8,259 nucleotides of DNA from Nonomuraea sp. (GTDB lineage Bacteria > Actinomycetota > Actinomycetes > Streptosporangiales > Streptosporangiaceae). Of this stretch, positions 1-5,348 are shown piece by piece. Location of the stretch: positions 1-8,259 of the forward strand of contig JABFVJ010000416.1 of NCBI GenBank assembly GCA_013362835.1, given 5' to 3'. How positions within the stretch are numbered: the stretch's first letter is position 1; every line of letters starts with the position of its first letter. A program made the position numbers and the translations under genes. The notes beneath the pieces are model-generated. The model was not told the origin of the DNA, ran no database searches, and worked only from the letters and a program-made list of their open reading frames with translations.

Positions 1-1358
1 CGCACGAGCCGCTCCCGGTCGCCGCCGAAGCGCGCCAGCGCCTCGCGCTGCCACGCCGCGCCGGTGCGGCGCAGCCGGGTGCGCTGGGCGACGACGTCCA
101 GGGCGGTGTCGGCGTCGTGCGGCGTCACCCCGGCCGCGAGCAGCGCCGCGCGTGCCTCGGGCAGCAGGTTGAGCACCAGGTCGGCGGCCTCGAACTCGCC
201 TTCGACGCCCGGCCAGGTCATCTTGGCGTCCAGCCCGTCCCTGGCCGCGCGGTAGAAGTTCTGGTACGCCTCCGCGAACCGATAACCGGTCAGGTCGCGC
301 TCGGCCTGCGCCAGCGTCAGCCCGATCAGGAACGCGGTGTTCGCGGCCATGTCCGCGCACGAGGGCCCGGCGGGCAGCGCGCGCATCTCGATCCGCAGGT
401 GGCCGCCGTCGGCCGGGTCGTAGACGGGCCGGTTCCACTGCCAGATCGTGCCCTGGTGCAGCCGCAGCTCGGGCACCTCGTACGGCCGGGCGTCGTCGGT
501 CAGGTCGGGCACGATCGGCTCGTAGTCCCGTACGTACCGCTCGAACAGCTCGTGGGCGCCCTCCCGCACCCAGTCGGAGCCGAACGTGACCCGCCCGTCC
601 CTGCGCCCGCGCCGCTCCACGTCGCGGTCGTCGGCCGCCTCCTCCATGAGCGCGATCCGCGTCTCCGCCCACAGCTCCCTGCCCAGGAAGAACGGCGAGT
701 TGCCGCACGCGGCCAGCACCGGCCCGATGGCGAGCTGGGCGGCGTTGAACACCCGGGCGAACCGGTCGGGCGGCACGCGCATGTGCACCTGCCAGGAGGT
801 GTTGGCGCTTTCGAGTATCACGTCCTCCACGGCCAGCTCCAGGTCCTCGATCTTGACCAGGAACGGTTCGAGCCGCAGCCGCCTGATTCCCCTGCTCATC
901 GCCCGGTAGCGGTTCTGGTCGCTCATCGCGCCGACGGTGAAGTCGTCGGCGTCGAGCGTGGGCAGGATGCCGATCGGCAGCGCGCCGCCGCCCTCGACGG
1001 CGGTGTCCACGGCGGCGTCCACCTTGGTCAGCGTCTCCTGGATCTCCGCGCCCATCCGCTCGAAGGGCGCGCCCGCGAGGGGCGTGGGGGTGAGGTTGAC
1101 CTCTATGTTGAAGCGGCCCAGTTCGAGCACGACGCGGGGGTCGTCGAGCAGGTCCCGCACCTCGTCGTTGCGCGGCAGGGGCCGCCCGTCCTCGTCGATC
1201 AGGAACAGCTCCAGCTCGGCCCCGATCGTGGCCGGGCCCTGTCCGAAGCCGGGGGTTTCGAGCAGCTCGCGGAGGGTCGCGAGCTGCTCCTGGACGCGTT
1301 CCCCGAAGCGCACGTACTCCGCCTCGGAAAATCGCTCTTTATCCAGATCTCGTCCCAT
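1..1358 (-). CDS. Glutamate-cysteine ligase family protein (GCS2-like carboxylate-amine ligase), C-terminus cut by window edge
   Basis: Reading the minus strand from the ATG at 1358 gives an open frame of 452 codons that leaves the window at base 1 without a stop. The protein shows ligase-family landmarks: GAELELFLID (residues 46-55), LELGRFNIEVNLTP (78-91), ESANTSWQVHM (183-193), a GNSPFF segment near 216, HQGTIWQWNRPVYD (301-314) and HLRIEMRALPAGPS (320-333). In this family the acidic residues of the first two motifs are expected to bind metal-ATP, and members join the gamma-carboxyl of glutamate to an amine such as cysteine. Relatives are about 500 residues, so some tens of residues are probably missing. 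No mycothiol or ergothioneine gene is visible nearby, so the true acceptor amine is unknown. It lies 35 bases after the reductase gene on the same strand and may be co-transcribed. The purine-rich AAGGGAG sits only 2 bases before the ATG, which is short; a GTG at codon 16 is an alternative start. No signal peptide; cytoplasmic. Confidence 0.85.
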   Translation of the reverse strand, partial: MGRDLDKERFSEAEYVRFGERVQEQLATLRELLETPGFGQGPATIGAELELFLIDEDGRPLPRNDEVRDLLDDPRVVLELGRFNIEVNLTPTPLAGAPFERMGAEIQETLTKVDAAVDTAVEGGGALPIGILPTLDADDFTVGAMSDQNRYRAMSRGIRRLRLEPFLVKIEDLELAVEDVILESANTSWQVHMRVPPDRFARVFNAAQLAIGPVLAACGNSPFFLGRELWAETRIALMEEAADDRDVERRGRRDGRVTFGSDWVREGAHELFERYVRDYEPIVPDLTDDARPYEVPELRLHQGTIWQWNRPVYDPADGGHLRIEMRALPAGPSCADMAANTAFLIGLTLAQAERDLTGYRFAEAYQNFYRAARDGLDAKMTWPGVEGEFEAADLVLNLLPEARAALLAAGVTPHDADTALDVVAQRTRLRRTGAAWQREALARFGGDRERLV

Positions 1359-1393
1359 CGCTCCCTTCTGTCCAGCATGTAAGTGTTGACACC

Positions 1394-2104
1394 TCACCAG
1401 CCGATAGGACCTGCATCCTCCAGGTAGGCCCCGGTCGGACCGTCGTCGTCCAGGGTCGCCAGCCGTACGGCGATGGCCGCCCCCTGCTCCGGCGTACGGA
1501 ACCCGCTGTTCCCGTTGAGGTCGGTGGCGCAGTAGCCGGGGTTGGCCGCGTTCACCTTGATCGGAGTGCCCATCAGCTCCTTGGCGTAGGAGACGGTGAT
1601 CATGTTGAGCGCGGTCTTGGAGGAGTTGTACGCGACGAAGTTGGCTTCCCAGTACGGCGTGTCCGGGTTCAGCGCCAGGCTGATCGAGCCGAGCTCGCTC
1701 GACATGTTCACGATCCGGCCCGCCGGCGACCTGCGCAGCAGCGGCAGCATGGCGTTCGTCACGGTGACCACGCCGAACACGTTGGTCTCGTAGACGTCCC
1801 TGAGGTCCTGGGCGCCTGCGGCGCTGGGGACGGTGGCGCTCATGCTGCCGGCGACCCCGGCGTTGTTGACGAGGACGTCGAGCGAGCCGTACTCGGCCTC
1901 GATCCACTTGGCGGCGGCGGCCACGCTCGCCTCGTCGGTCACGTCGATCGGCACGTACGGCTGCCCCAGCCGCGCGGCGGCGGCCCGGCCGCGCTCCTCG
2001 TCGCGGGCCCCGACGATCGCGGTGATCCCCCGCTCGGCGAGCAGCCGCGCGATCTCGAAGCCGATTCCCTTGTTGGCACCCGTGATGAGGGCGGTTGTCG
2101 TCAT
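1394..2104 (-). CDS. SDR family NAD(P)-dependent oxidoreductase (carbonyl-reductase-like)
   Basis: A 236-residue classical short-chain dehydrogenase/reductase. The cofactor-binding glycine motif TGANKGIG is at residues 8-15, the structural NNAG motif at 80-83, the active-site serine in NMSSELGS (probably Ser136), and the catalytic YNSSK gives Tyr159 and Lys163. The VGAR at 31-34 after the second strand places Arg34 where NADPH-preferring members carry a basic residue, so NADPH is likely. The serine-to-tyrosine gap is 23 residues instead of the usual 13, from an insertion around 140-157, as in carbonyl-reductase and isopiperitenone-reductase-like members. The substrate is unknown. The gene is divergent from an MmyB-like regulator 114 bases away, a pairing reported to recur in actinomycetes, and that regulator probably controls it. 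A G-rich stretch just before the ATG at 2104 could serve as ribosome binding site; it overlaps a 10-base palindrome. The start is secure because the glycine motif falls at the usual distance from it. Confidence 0.92.
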   Translation of the reverse strand: MTTTALITGANKGIGFEIARLLAERGITAIVGARDEERGRAAAARLGQPYVPIDVTDEASVAAAAKWIEAEYGSLDVLVNNAGVAGSMSATVPSAAGAQDLRDVYETNVFGVVTVTNAMLPLLRRSPAGRIVNMSSELGSISLALNPDTPYWEANFVAYNSSKTALNMITVSYAKELMGTPIKVNAANPGYCATDLNGNSGFRTPEQGAAIAVRLATLDDDGPTGAYLEDAGPIGW

Positions 2105-2108
2105 GCCC

Positions 2109-2118
2109 CCAACGTTGG
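2109..2118. promoter_or_regulatory. Perfect 10-base palindrome before the reductase gene, candidate operator
   Basis: CCAACGTTGG reads identically on both strands and ends 4 bases before the start codon of the reductase, overlapping its presumed ribosome binding site. It lies in the divergent region shared with the XRE/MmyB-like regulator, where a dimeric regulator would be expected to bind. The palindrome is seen directly; operator function is inferred. Confidence 0.4.
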
Positions 2119-2138
2119 CGCAGGCCGGAGCACGTACG

Positions 2139-2154
2139 GGAGAGACCTGGAGAG
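2139..2154. promoter_or_regulatory. Phased direct repeat GGAGAG-N4-GGAGAG, candidate regulator or promoter element
   Basis: Two copies of GGAGAG (2139-2144 and 2149-2154) are spaced exactly 10 bases apart, one helical turn, in the middle of the divergent region between the reductase and its regulator. A GGTACC palindrome follows at 2167-2172. Such same-face spacing suits a protein contacting both copies, but in G-rich DNA a short repeat could arise by chance. No convincing -10/-35 pair was found here. Confidence 0.3.
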
Positions 2155-2218
2155 GCTGGGATCAGCGGTACCACCCACGCGGGCCCGCTCGTCCCCGCTC
2201 AGGGCGGAAGATGGAGGC

Positions 2219-3049
2219 ATGAACCGCGACGAACTGGCCGAATTCCTGCGCAGCAGGCGCGCCCGCGTCACCCCGTCCGAGGTGGGCCTGCCGAGCGGCG
2301 GGCAGCGCCGCACCCCCGGCCTGCGCAGGCAGGAGGTGGCCCAGCTCGCCGGCATGTCGATCGACTACTACATCCGGCTGGAGCAGGGCAGGGGCCCGCA
2401 CCCGTCACGGCAGGTGCTGAGCGCCCTGGGCCGGGCTCTCATGCTCGGCCAGGACGAGCGCGCCCACCTGTTCCGGCTGGCCGGGCAGACGCTGGACACG
2501 CCCAGGATCAGGCACGACGTGCCGCAGAGCATCCTGCACCTGATCGCGTTCATGGAGGAGGTCCCCGCCTACGTCCTGGACGCCCGCTACGACATCCGCG
2601 CCTGGAACCCGCTGGCGAGCGCGCTCATAGGCGGCCTGGAGTGCCGGCCGCCCGAGCAGATGAACGTGATCCGCTGGGTGTTCACCGCGCCCGACCTCGC
2701 CGAGCACCTCGGCGACGAGGAGAAGGGCCGCTTCGCCCGCGCCTCGGTCGCCGACCTGCGCGTGGCCGCCGGCCGCTACCCCGACGACCGGGCGCTCCAG
2801 GCGCTGGTGGCGGAGATGATGGCGCTCAGCCCCTGCTTCGCGGAGCTGTGGTCGATGCACGAGGTGGAGGTGCGCAGGGAGCAGCGCAAGCGCGTCATCC
2901 ACCCGGTCGTCGGCGTGATCGACACGATCTGCCAGGTGCTGCCCGTGCCCGACCGCGACGATCTCCGGCTGGTGCTCTACACCACAGAACCTGGGTCGCC
3001 CTCCCACCAGGCCTTGCGCGACCTGCGGCGACTCACTCTAAGCTCATGA
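2219..3049 (+). CDS. XRE-type helix-turn-helix regulator with MmyB/MltR-like ligand-binding domain
   Basis: A 276-residue regulator. Residues about 30-85 form an XRE-type helix-turn-helix ([20 protein letters not shown], then [13 protein letters not shown]). Residues about 103-270 match the MmyB-like C-terminal module, with the landmarks [19 protein letters not shown] (118-136), a WVFTAPD segment (153-159) and HPVVGVID (228-235). This module is PAS-related; the structurally studied member MltR from Chloroflexus was found with a bound fatty acid, and MmyB activates the methylenomycin cluster. An amphipathic ligand is therefore plausible here but not shown. The N-terminus [14 protein letters not shown] is typical for the family and fixes the start. 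GGAGG lies only 1 base before the ATG; the CGGAAG at 2205-2210 is at better spacing. The gene diverges from a reductase it likely controls, and its stop is 1 base before an alcohol dehydrogenase that may share its transcript. Confidence 0.92.
   Translation: MNRDELAEFLRSRRARVTPSEVGLPSGGQRRTPGLRRQEVAQLAGMSIDYYIRLEQGRGPHPSRQVLSALGRALMLGQDERAHLFRLAGQTLDTPRIRHDVPQSILHLIAFMEEVPAYVLDARYDIRAWNPLASALIGGLECRPPEQMNVIRWVFTAPDLAEHLGDEEKGRFARASVADLRVAAGRYPDDRALQALVAEMMALSPCFAELWSMHEVEVRREQRKRVIHPVVGVIDTICQVLPVPDRDDLRLVLYTTEPGSPSHQALRDLRRLTLSS
3014..3044 (+). promoter_or_regulatory. Possible leaderless promoter for the alcohol dehydrogenase
   Basis: TTGCGC (3014-3019) and TAAGCT (3039-3044, fitting the actinobacterial TANNNT -10 pattern) are separated by 19 bases. 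The -10 element ends 6 bases before the A of the dehydrogenase ATG at 3051, the geometry expected of a leaderless transcript. No good ribosome binding site precedes that ATG. The spacer is long and the -35 poor, so the alternative is translational coupling to the upstream regulator. Confidence 0.22.
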
Positions 3050-3050
3050 G

Positions 3051-4088
3051 ATGCGAGCGGTTGCCTTTGACATCTTCGGTGGGGAGCTCGACGTGCGCGA
3101 GCTGCCCGATCCCACGCCTGCGCCACACGGGGCGGTGATCAGGGTCGAGGCGACCGGGCTGTGCCGTTCCGACTGGCACGGCTGGCAGGGGCACGATCCC
3201 GACATCAAGGCCCTCCCCCACGTTCCCGGCCACGAGCTGGCGGGCGTGATCGAGGCCGTCGGCTCCGACGTGCGCGGCTGGCTGCCGGGGGCGCGGGTGA
3301 CGGTGCCGTTCGTCTGCGCCTGCGGCTCCTGCGCGTCCTGCGCCACCGGCGACCAGCAGGTGTGCGAACGGCAGACCCAGCCGGGCTTCACCCACTGGGG
3401 CTCCTACGCCGAGTACGTCGCGATCGACCACGCCGACGTCAACCTGATCGCGATCCCCGAGGAGATGGCCTACGTCACCGCCGCCGGGCTCGGCTGCCGC
3501 TTCGCCACCGCCTTCCGCGCGGTCGTCCAGGTGGGCGGCGTGCGGCCGGGCGAGTGGGTCGCGGTGCACGGCTGCGGCGGCGTCGGGCTGTCCGCCGTGA
3601 TGATCGCCTCCGCGGCCGGGGCCCGCGTGGTGGCCGTGGACATCAGCAGCGACGCGCTGCACCTGGCCGAGATGGCCGGCGCCACCCACTTCGTCAACGG
3701 CTCGGCCGGTGACGCGGCGGCCCAGGTCAGGGAGCTGACCAGGGGCGGCGCGCACGTGTCACTCGACGCGCTCGGCAGCGACCGCACGTGCGCGGCCTCC
3801 GTCGAGAGCCTGCGCCGCCGGGGCCGGCACGTCCAGGTGGGGCTGCTGCCCGGAGGGGCGACGCCGGTGCCGATGGACCGCGTGATCGGCCACGAGCTGC
3901 GGCTGCTCGGCAGCCACGGCATGGCCGCGCACGCCTACCCGGAGATGCTGGAGCTGATCAGGGCCGGGATCCTCCACCCCGACCAGCTCGTCACCCGCAC
4001 GATCGGGCTCGCCGACGCGGGCAAGGCCCTGGCCTCGATCGGCTCGGTCCCGGGCGTCACGATGATCACCCCGCGCTCCGGCGTCTGA
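3051..4088 (+). CDS. Zinc-dependent alcohol dehydrogenase (medium-chain dehydrogenase/reductase family)
   Basis: A 345-residue medium-chain dehydrogenase with both zinc sites intact. Catalytic zinc ligands are Cys38 (GLCRSDW), His61-Glu62 (GHE) and Cys149 (GLGCRFATA). The structural zinc ligands are Cys91, Cys94, Cys97 and Cys105 in the usual spacing. The Rossmann motif GCGGVG is at 174-179, and Asp197 at the end of the next strand (VVAVDIS) indicates NAD(H) over NADP(H). Length is normal and there is no signal peptide. It should interconvert an alcohol and an aldehyde or ketone in the cytoplasm; the substrate cannot be read from sequence. The start lies 1 base after the regulator's TGA, which suggests a shared transcript with coupled translation, or a leaderless transcript. 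It ends 26 bases from the convergent carboxymuconolactone-decarboxylase-family gene, with no strong terminator hairpin between them. Confidence 0.93.
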   Translation: MRAVAFDIFGGELDVRELPDPTPAPHGAVIRVEATGLCRSDWHGWQGHDPDIKALPHVPGHELAGVIEAVGSDVRGWLPGARVTVPFVCACGSCASCATGDQQVCERQTQPGFTHWGSYAEYVAIDHADVNLIAIPEEMAYVTAAGLGCRFATAFRAVVQVGGVRPGEWVAVHGCGGVGLSAVMIASAAGARVVAVDISSDALHLAEMAGATHFVNGSAGDAAAQVRELTRGGAHVSLDALGSDRTCAASVESLRRRGRHVQVGLLPGGATPVPMDRVIGHELRLLGSHGMAAHAYPEMLELIRAGILHPDQLVTRTIGLADAGKALASIGSVPGVTMITPRSGV

Positions 4089-4114
4089 AGGGCCGGACGA
4101 TCGCGCCGAGGTCC

Positions 4115-4603
4115 TCACTCCTCCAGCTGCACGCGGAGGGTCCGCAGCACCAGCGCCAGCATGGCGTAATGCGCCACGAGCATGACCAGCTCCATCCTGC
4201 ACGTCTCGTCGTAGCGGTCGCAGAGCGCCGCCCAGGTGGCGTCGGTGAGGTCGCCCGCGTAGTGGAGGTCGTCGGCCACCTGTAAGACCAGGCGGTCCTC
4301 GACCGGCCACAGGGCGTCCGGCTGGCGGATCGACTCGATCTCCAGATCCGTCAGCCCCGCCTCGCGGCCGATGCGGACGTGGTGGGCCCACTCGTACGCG
4401 CTGCCGCTGTGGTAGGCGGTGCGCAGGATGGCGAGCTCGCGGTCGCGGGCCGGCAGCGTGCCGTTCAGCAGCGCGCCGCCGAAGCGCAGCCACTCCTTGT
4501 AGACCGCGGGGTGCCGGGCGAGCGTGGTGAACACGTTGTAGGGGTTCGCCTTCTGAAAGTCGTCCCACTCTTCCGGGGGCAGGGGCTCCACTCGAGGCTT
4601 CAT
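4115..4603 (-). CDS. Carboxymuconolactone decarboxylase family protein without the redox cysteine pair
   Basis: A 162-residue all-helical CMD/AhpD-like protein. The family core is RELAILRTAYHSGSAYEWAHH (R55 to H75), followed by HVRIGREAGL. In AhpD peroxidases this helix carries a CxxC pair; here those positions have no cysteine, and the only cysteines (Cys128, Cys135) lie elsewhere, so AhpD-type peroxidase chemistry is unlikely. The retained Glu56, Tyr70, Glu71 and His74/His75 suggest the acid-base subgroup with YEW..H. The substrate is unknown; lactone or peroxide-related roles are both reported in the family. The start at 4603 is supported by GGGGAAGG about 8 bases upstream; a second ATG at 4610 is in another frame. 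Leu107 is encoded by TTA, rare in this GC-rich DNA. A 16-base inverted repeat lies upstream at 4621-4636. Divergent from the response regulator by 127 bases. Confidence 0.85.
   Translation of the reverse strand: MKPRVEPLPPEEWDDFQKANPYNVFTTLARHPAVYKEWLRFGGALLNGTLPARDRELAILRTAYHSGSAYEWAHHVRIGREAGLTDLEIESIRQPDALWPVEDRLVLQVADDLHYAGDLTDATWAALCDRYDETCRMELVMLVAHYAMLALVLRTLRVQLEE
4283..4285 (-). other. In-frame TTA leucine codon (codon 107 of the CMD-family gene)
   Basis: TAA on the plus strand at 4283-4285 reads TTA in the frame of the gene starting at 4603. I found no other in-frame TTA in the genes of this window by eye. In Streptomyces and relatives TTA is read by the single developmentally controlled bldA tRNA, so this codon can delay translation until aerial growth. 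Whether that holds in this organism is inferred. Confidence 0.85.
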
Positions 4604-4620
4604 GGCCCATACCTTCCCCG

Positions 4621-4636
4621 AAGAGCGGGCGCTCTT
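4621..4636. promoter_or_regulatory. 16-base inverted repeat, candidate operator of the CMD-family gene
   Basis: AAGAGCG and CGCTCTT are perfect 7-base inverted arms around a GG spacer. The element ends 17 bases before the CMD-family start codon and sits just downstream of a candidate minus-strand promoter, around the expected transcription start. That is a typical position for a dimeric repressor, or alternatively a small 5' hairpin. No dedicated repressor gene is adjacent; the nearest regulator is the response regulator at 4731. Confidence 0.45.
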
Positions 4637-4642
4637 GACGCT

Positions 4643-4673
4643 TACATAGGGGGACTTTTCACGCCGCGGTCAA
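4643..4673 (-). promoter_or_regulatory. Candidate promoter of the CMD-family gene
   Basis: On the minus strand TTGACC (4668-4673) and TATGTA (4643-4648) are 19 bases apart, giving a predicted start near 4636, where the inverted repeat begins. The -35 is a good match to the housekeeping sigma consensus, the -10 only partial. GGTCA also repeats on the plus strand at 4668-4672 and 4676-4680, and a GGTCGACC palindrome lies at 4712-4719. I see no clear promoter for the plus-strand response regulator. Confidence 0.35.
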
Positions 4674-4730
4674 TAGGTCAGGATTGAGGCGCCCGCAGAC
4701 GTTGCAAGCCTGGTCGACCGCAAGGACCCC

Positions 4731-5339
4731 ATGGTGATTCGAACGTTGCTCGCTGAGGACATGCACCTGGTACGAGGAGCGCTCGTGGCGTTGCTGGCCT
4801 ACGAGGACGACATCGAGATCGTGGCGGAGGTGGAACGGGGCGACGCCATCCTGGCCGCGGCCAACGCCTGCCGTCCCGACGTCGCGGTGCTCGACATCGC
4901 CCTCCCGGGCCTGGACGGCCTGGCCGCGGCCGGCCAGCTCCACGAGCAGCTGCCCGAGTGCGGGGTGCTGATCCTGACCGGGGTCGGCACGCCCGGCCTG
5001 CTGAAACGGGCGCTGGAGGTGCACGTACGCGGGTTCATGGCCAAGGACGCGCCGCCGGGCCGGCTGGCCGACGGGATCAGGAGGGTGGCCGACGGGGAGC
5101 GCGTGATCGACTCCGAGCTGGCCATCGCCGCCATGCGGCCGGAGGAGTCGCCGCTCACGCCCCGCGAGCTGGACGTGATCGGCGCGGCGGCCGACGGCGC
5201 CTCGATCGGGGAGATCGCGGCGTCGCTGTTCCTCGCCGAGGGCACGGTCAGGAACTACCTGTGCAGGACGACGGCCAAGCTCGGCGCCCGCAGCCGGATC
5301 GACGCCATCCGCATCGCCCGCGAGTCCGGCTGGATCTGA
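4731..5339 (+). CDS. NarL/LuxR-type response regulator without adjacent sensor kinase
   Basis: A 202-residue two-domain regulator. The receiver domain (about 3-118) keeps the acidic pair Glu9-Asp10, phospho-acceptor Asp55 (VLDIALPG), Thr83 (ILTG) and Lys105 (MAKD), so it should be phosphorylatable. A LuxR-type helix-turn-helix follows (about 141-200): LTPRELDVI, SIGEIAASLFLAEGTVRNYL, KLGAR. No histidine kinase gene is adjacent. That makes it an orphan here, like RamR and AmfR, the regulators of SapB and AmfS lanthipeptide loci in streptomycetes. A DesR-like regulator with a distant kinase is the alternative. AAGGA at 4722-4726 lies 4 bases before the ATG and supports the start. It converges on the prolyl oligopeptidase gene with a 9-base gap, and diverges from the CMD-family gene. 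A natural target would be the exporter/peptidase operon, but this is not shown. Confidence 0.9.
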   Translation: MVIRTLLAEDMHLVRGALVALLAYEDDIEIVAEVERGDAILAAANACRPDVAVLDIALPGLDGLAAAGQLHEQLPECGVLILTGVGTPGLLKRALEVHVRGFMAKDAPPGRLADGIRRVADGERVIDSELAIAAMRPEESPLTPRELDVIGAAADGASIGEIAASLFLAEGTVRNYLCRTTAKLGARSRIDAIRIARESGWI

Positions 5340-5348
5340 CCCCGGGGC

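Noticed and set aside
283..285. TAA on the plus strand as a second minus-strand TTA codon in the GCS2-family gene
   Set aside because: It is out of frame; the codons there read GGT TAT (Gly-Tyr).
117..1382. 421-codon open frame on the plus strand
   Set aside because: It lies antisense to the GCS2-family gene, whose minus-strand frame shows consistent family motifs; the plus-strand product matches nothing I know.
1386..1391. Perfect TTGACA on the plus strand, within a small GTGT/ACAC inverted repeat
   Set aside because: No acceptable -10 follows at 16-19 bases, and it would transcribe only antisense to the reductase. Probably chance.
2095..3138. 347-codon open frame overlapping the MmyB-like regulator
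   Set aside because: Arg/Pro/Gly-rich out-of-frame reading of the regulator, with no domain.
4635..4640. TTGACG on the plus strand as a -35 for the response regulator
   Set aside because: The sequence 16-19 bases downstream (around TTCACG) does not resemble a -10 element.
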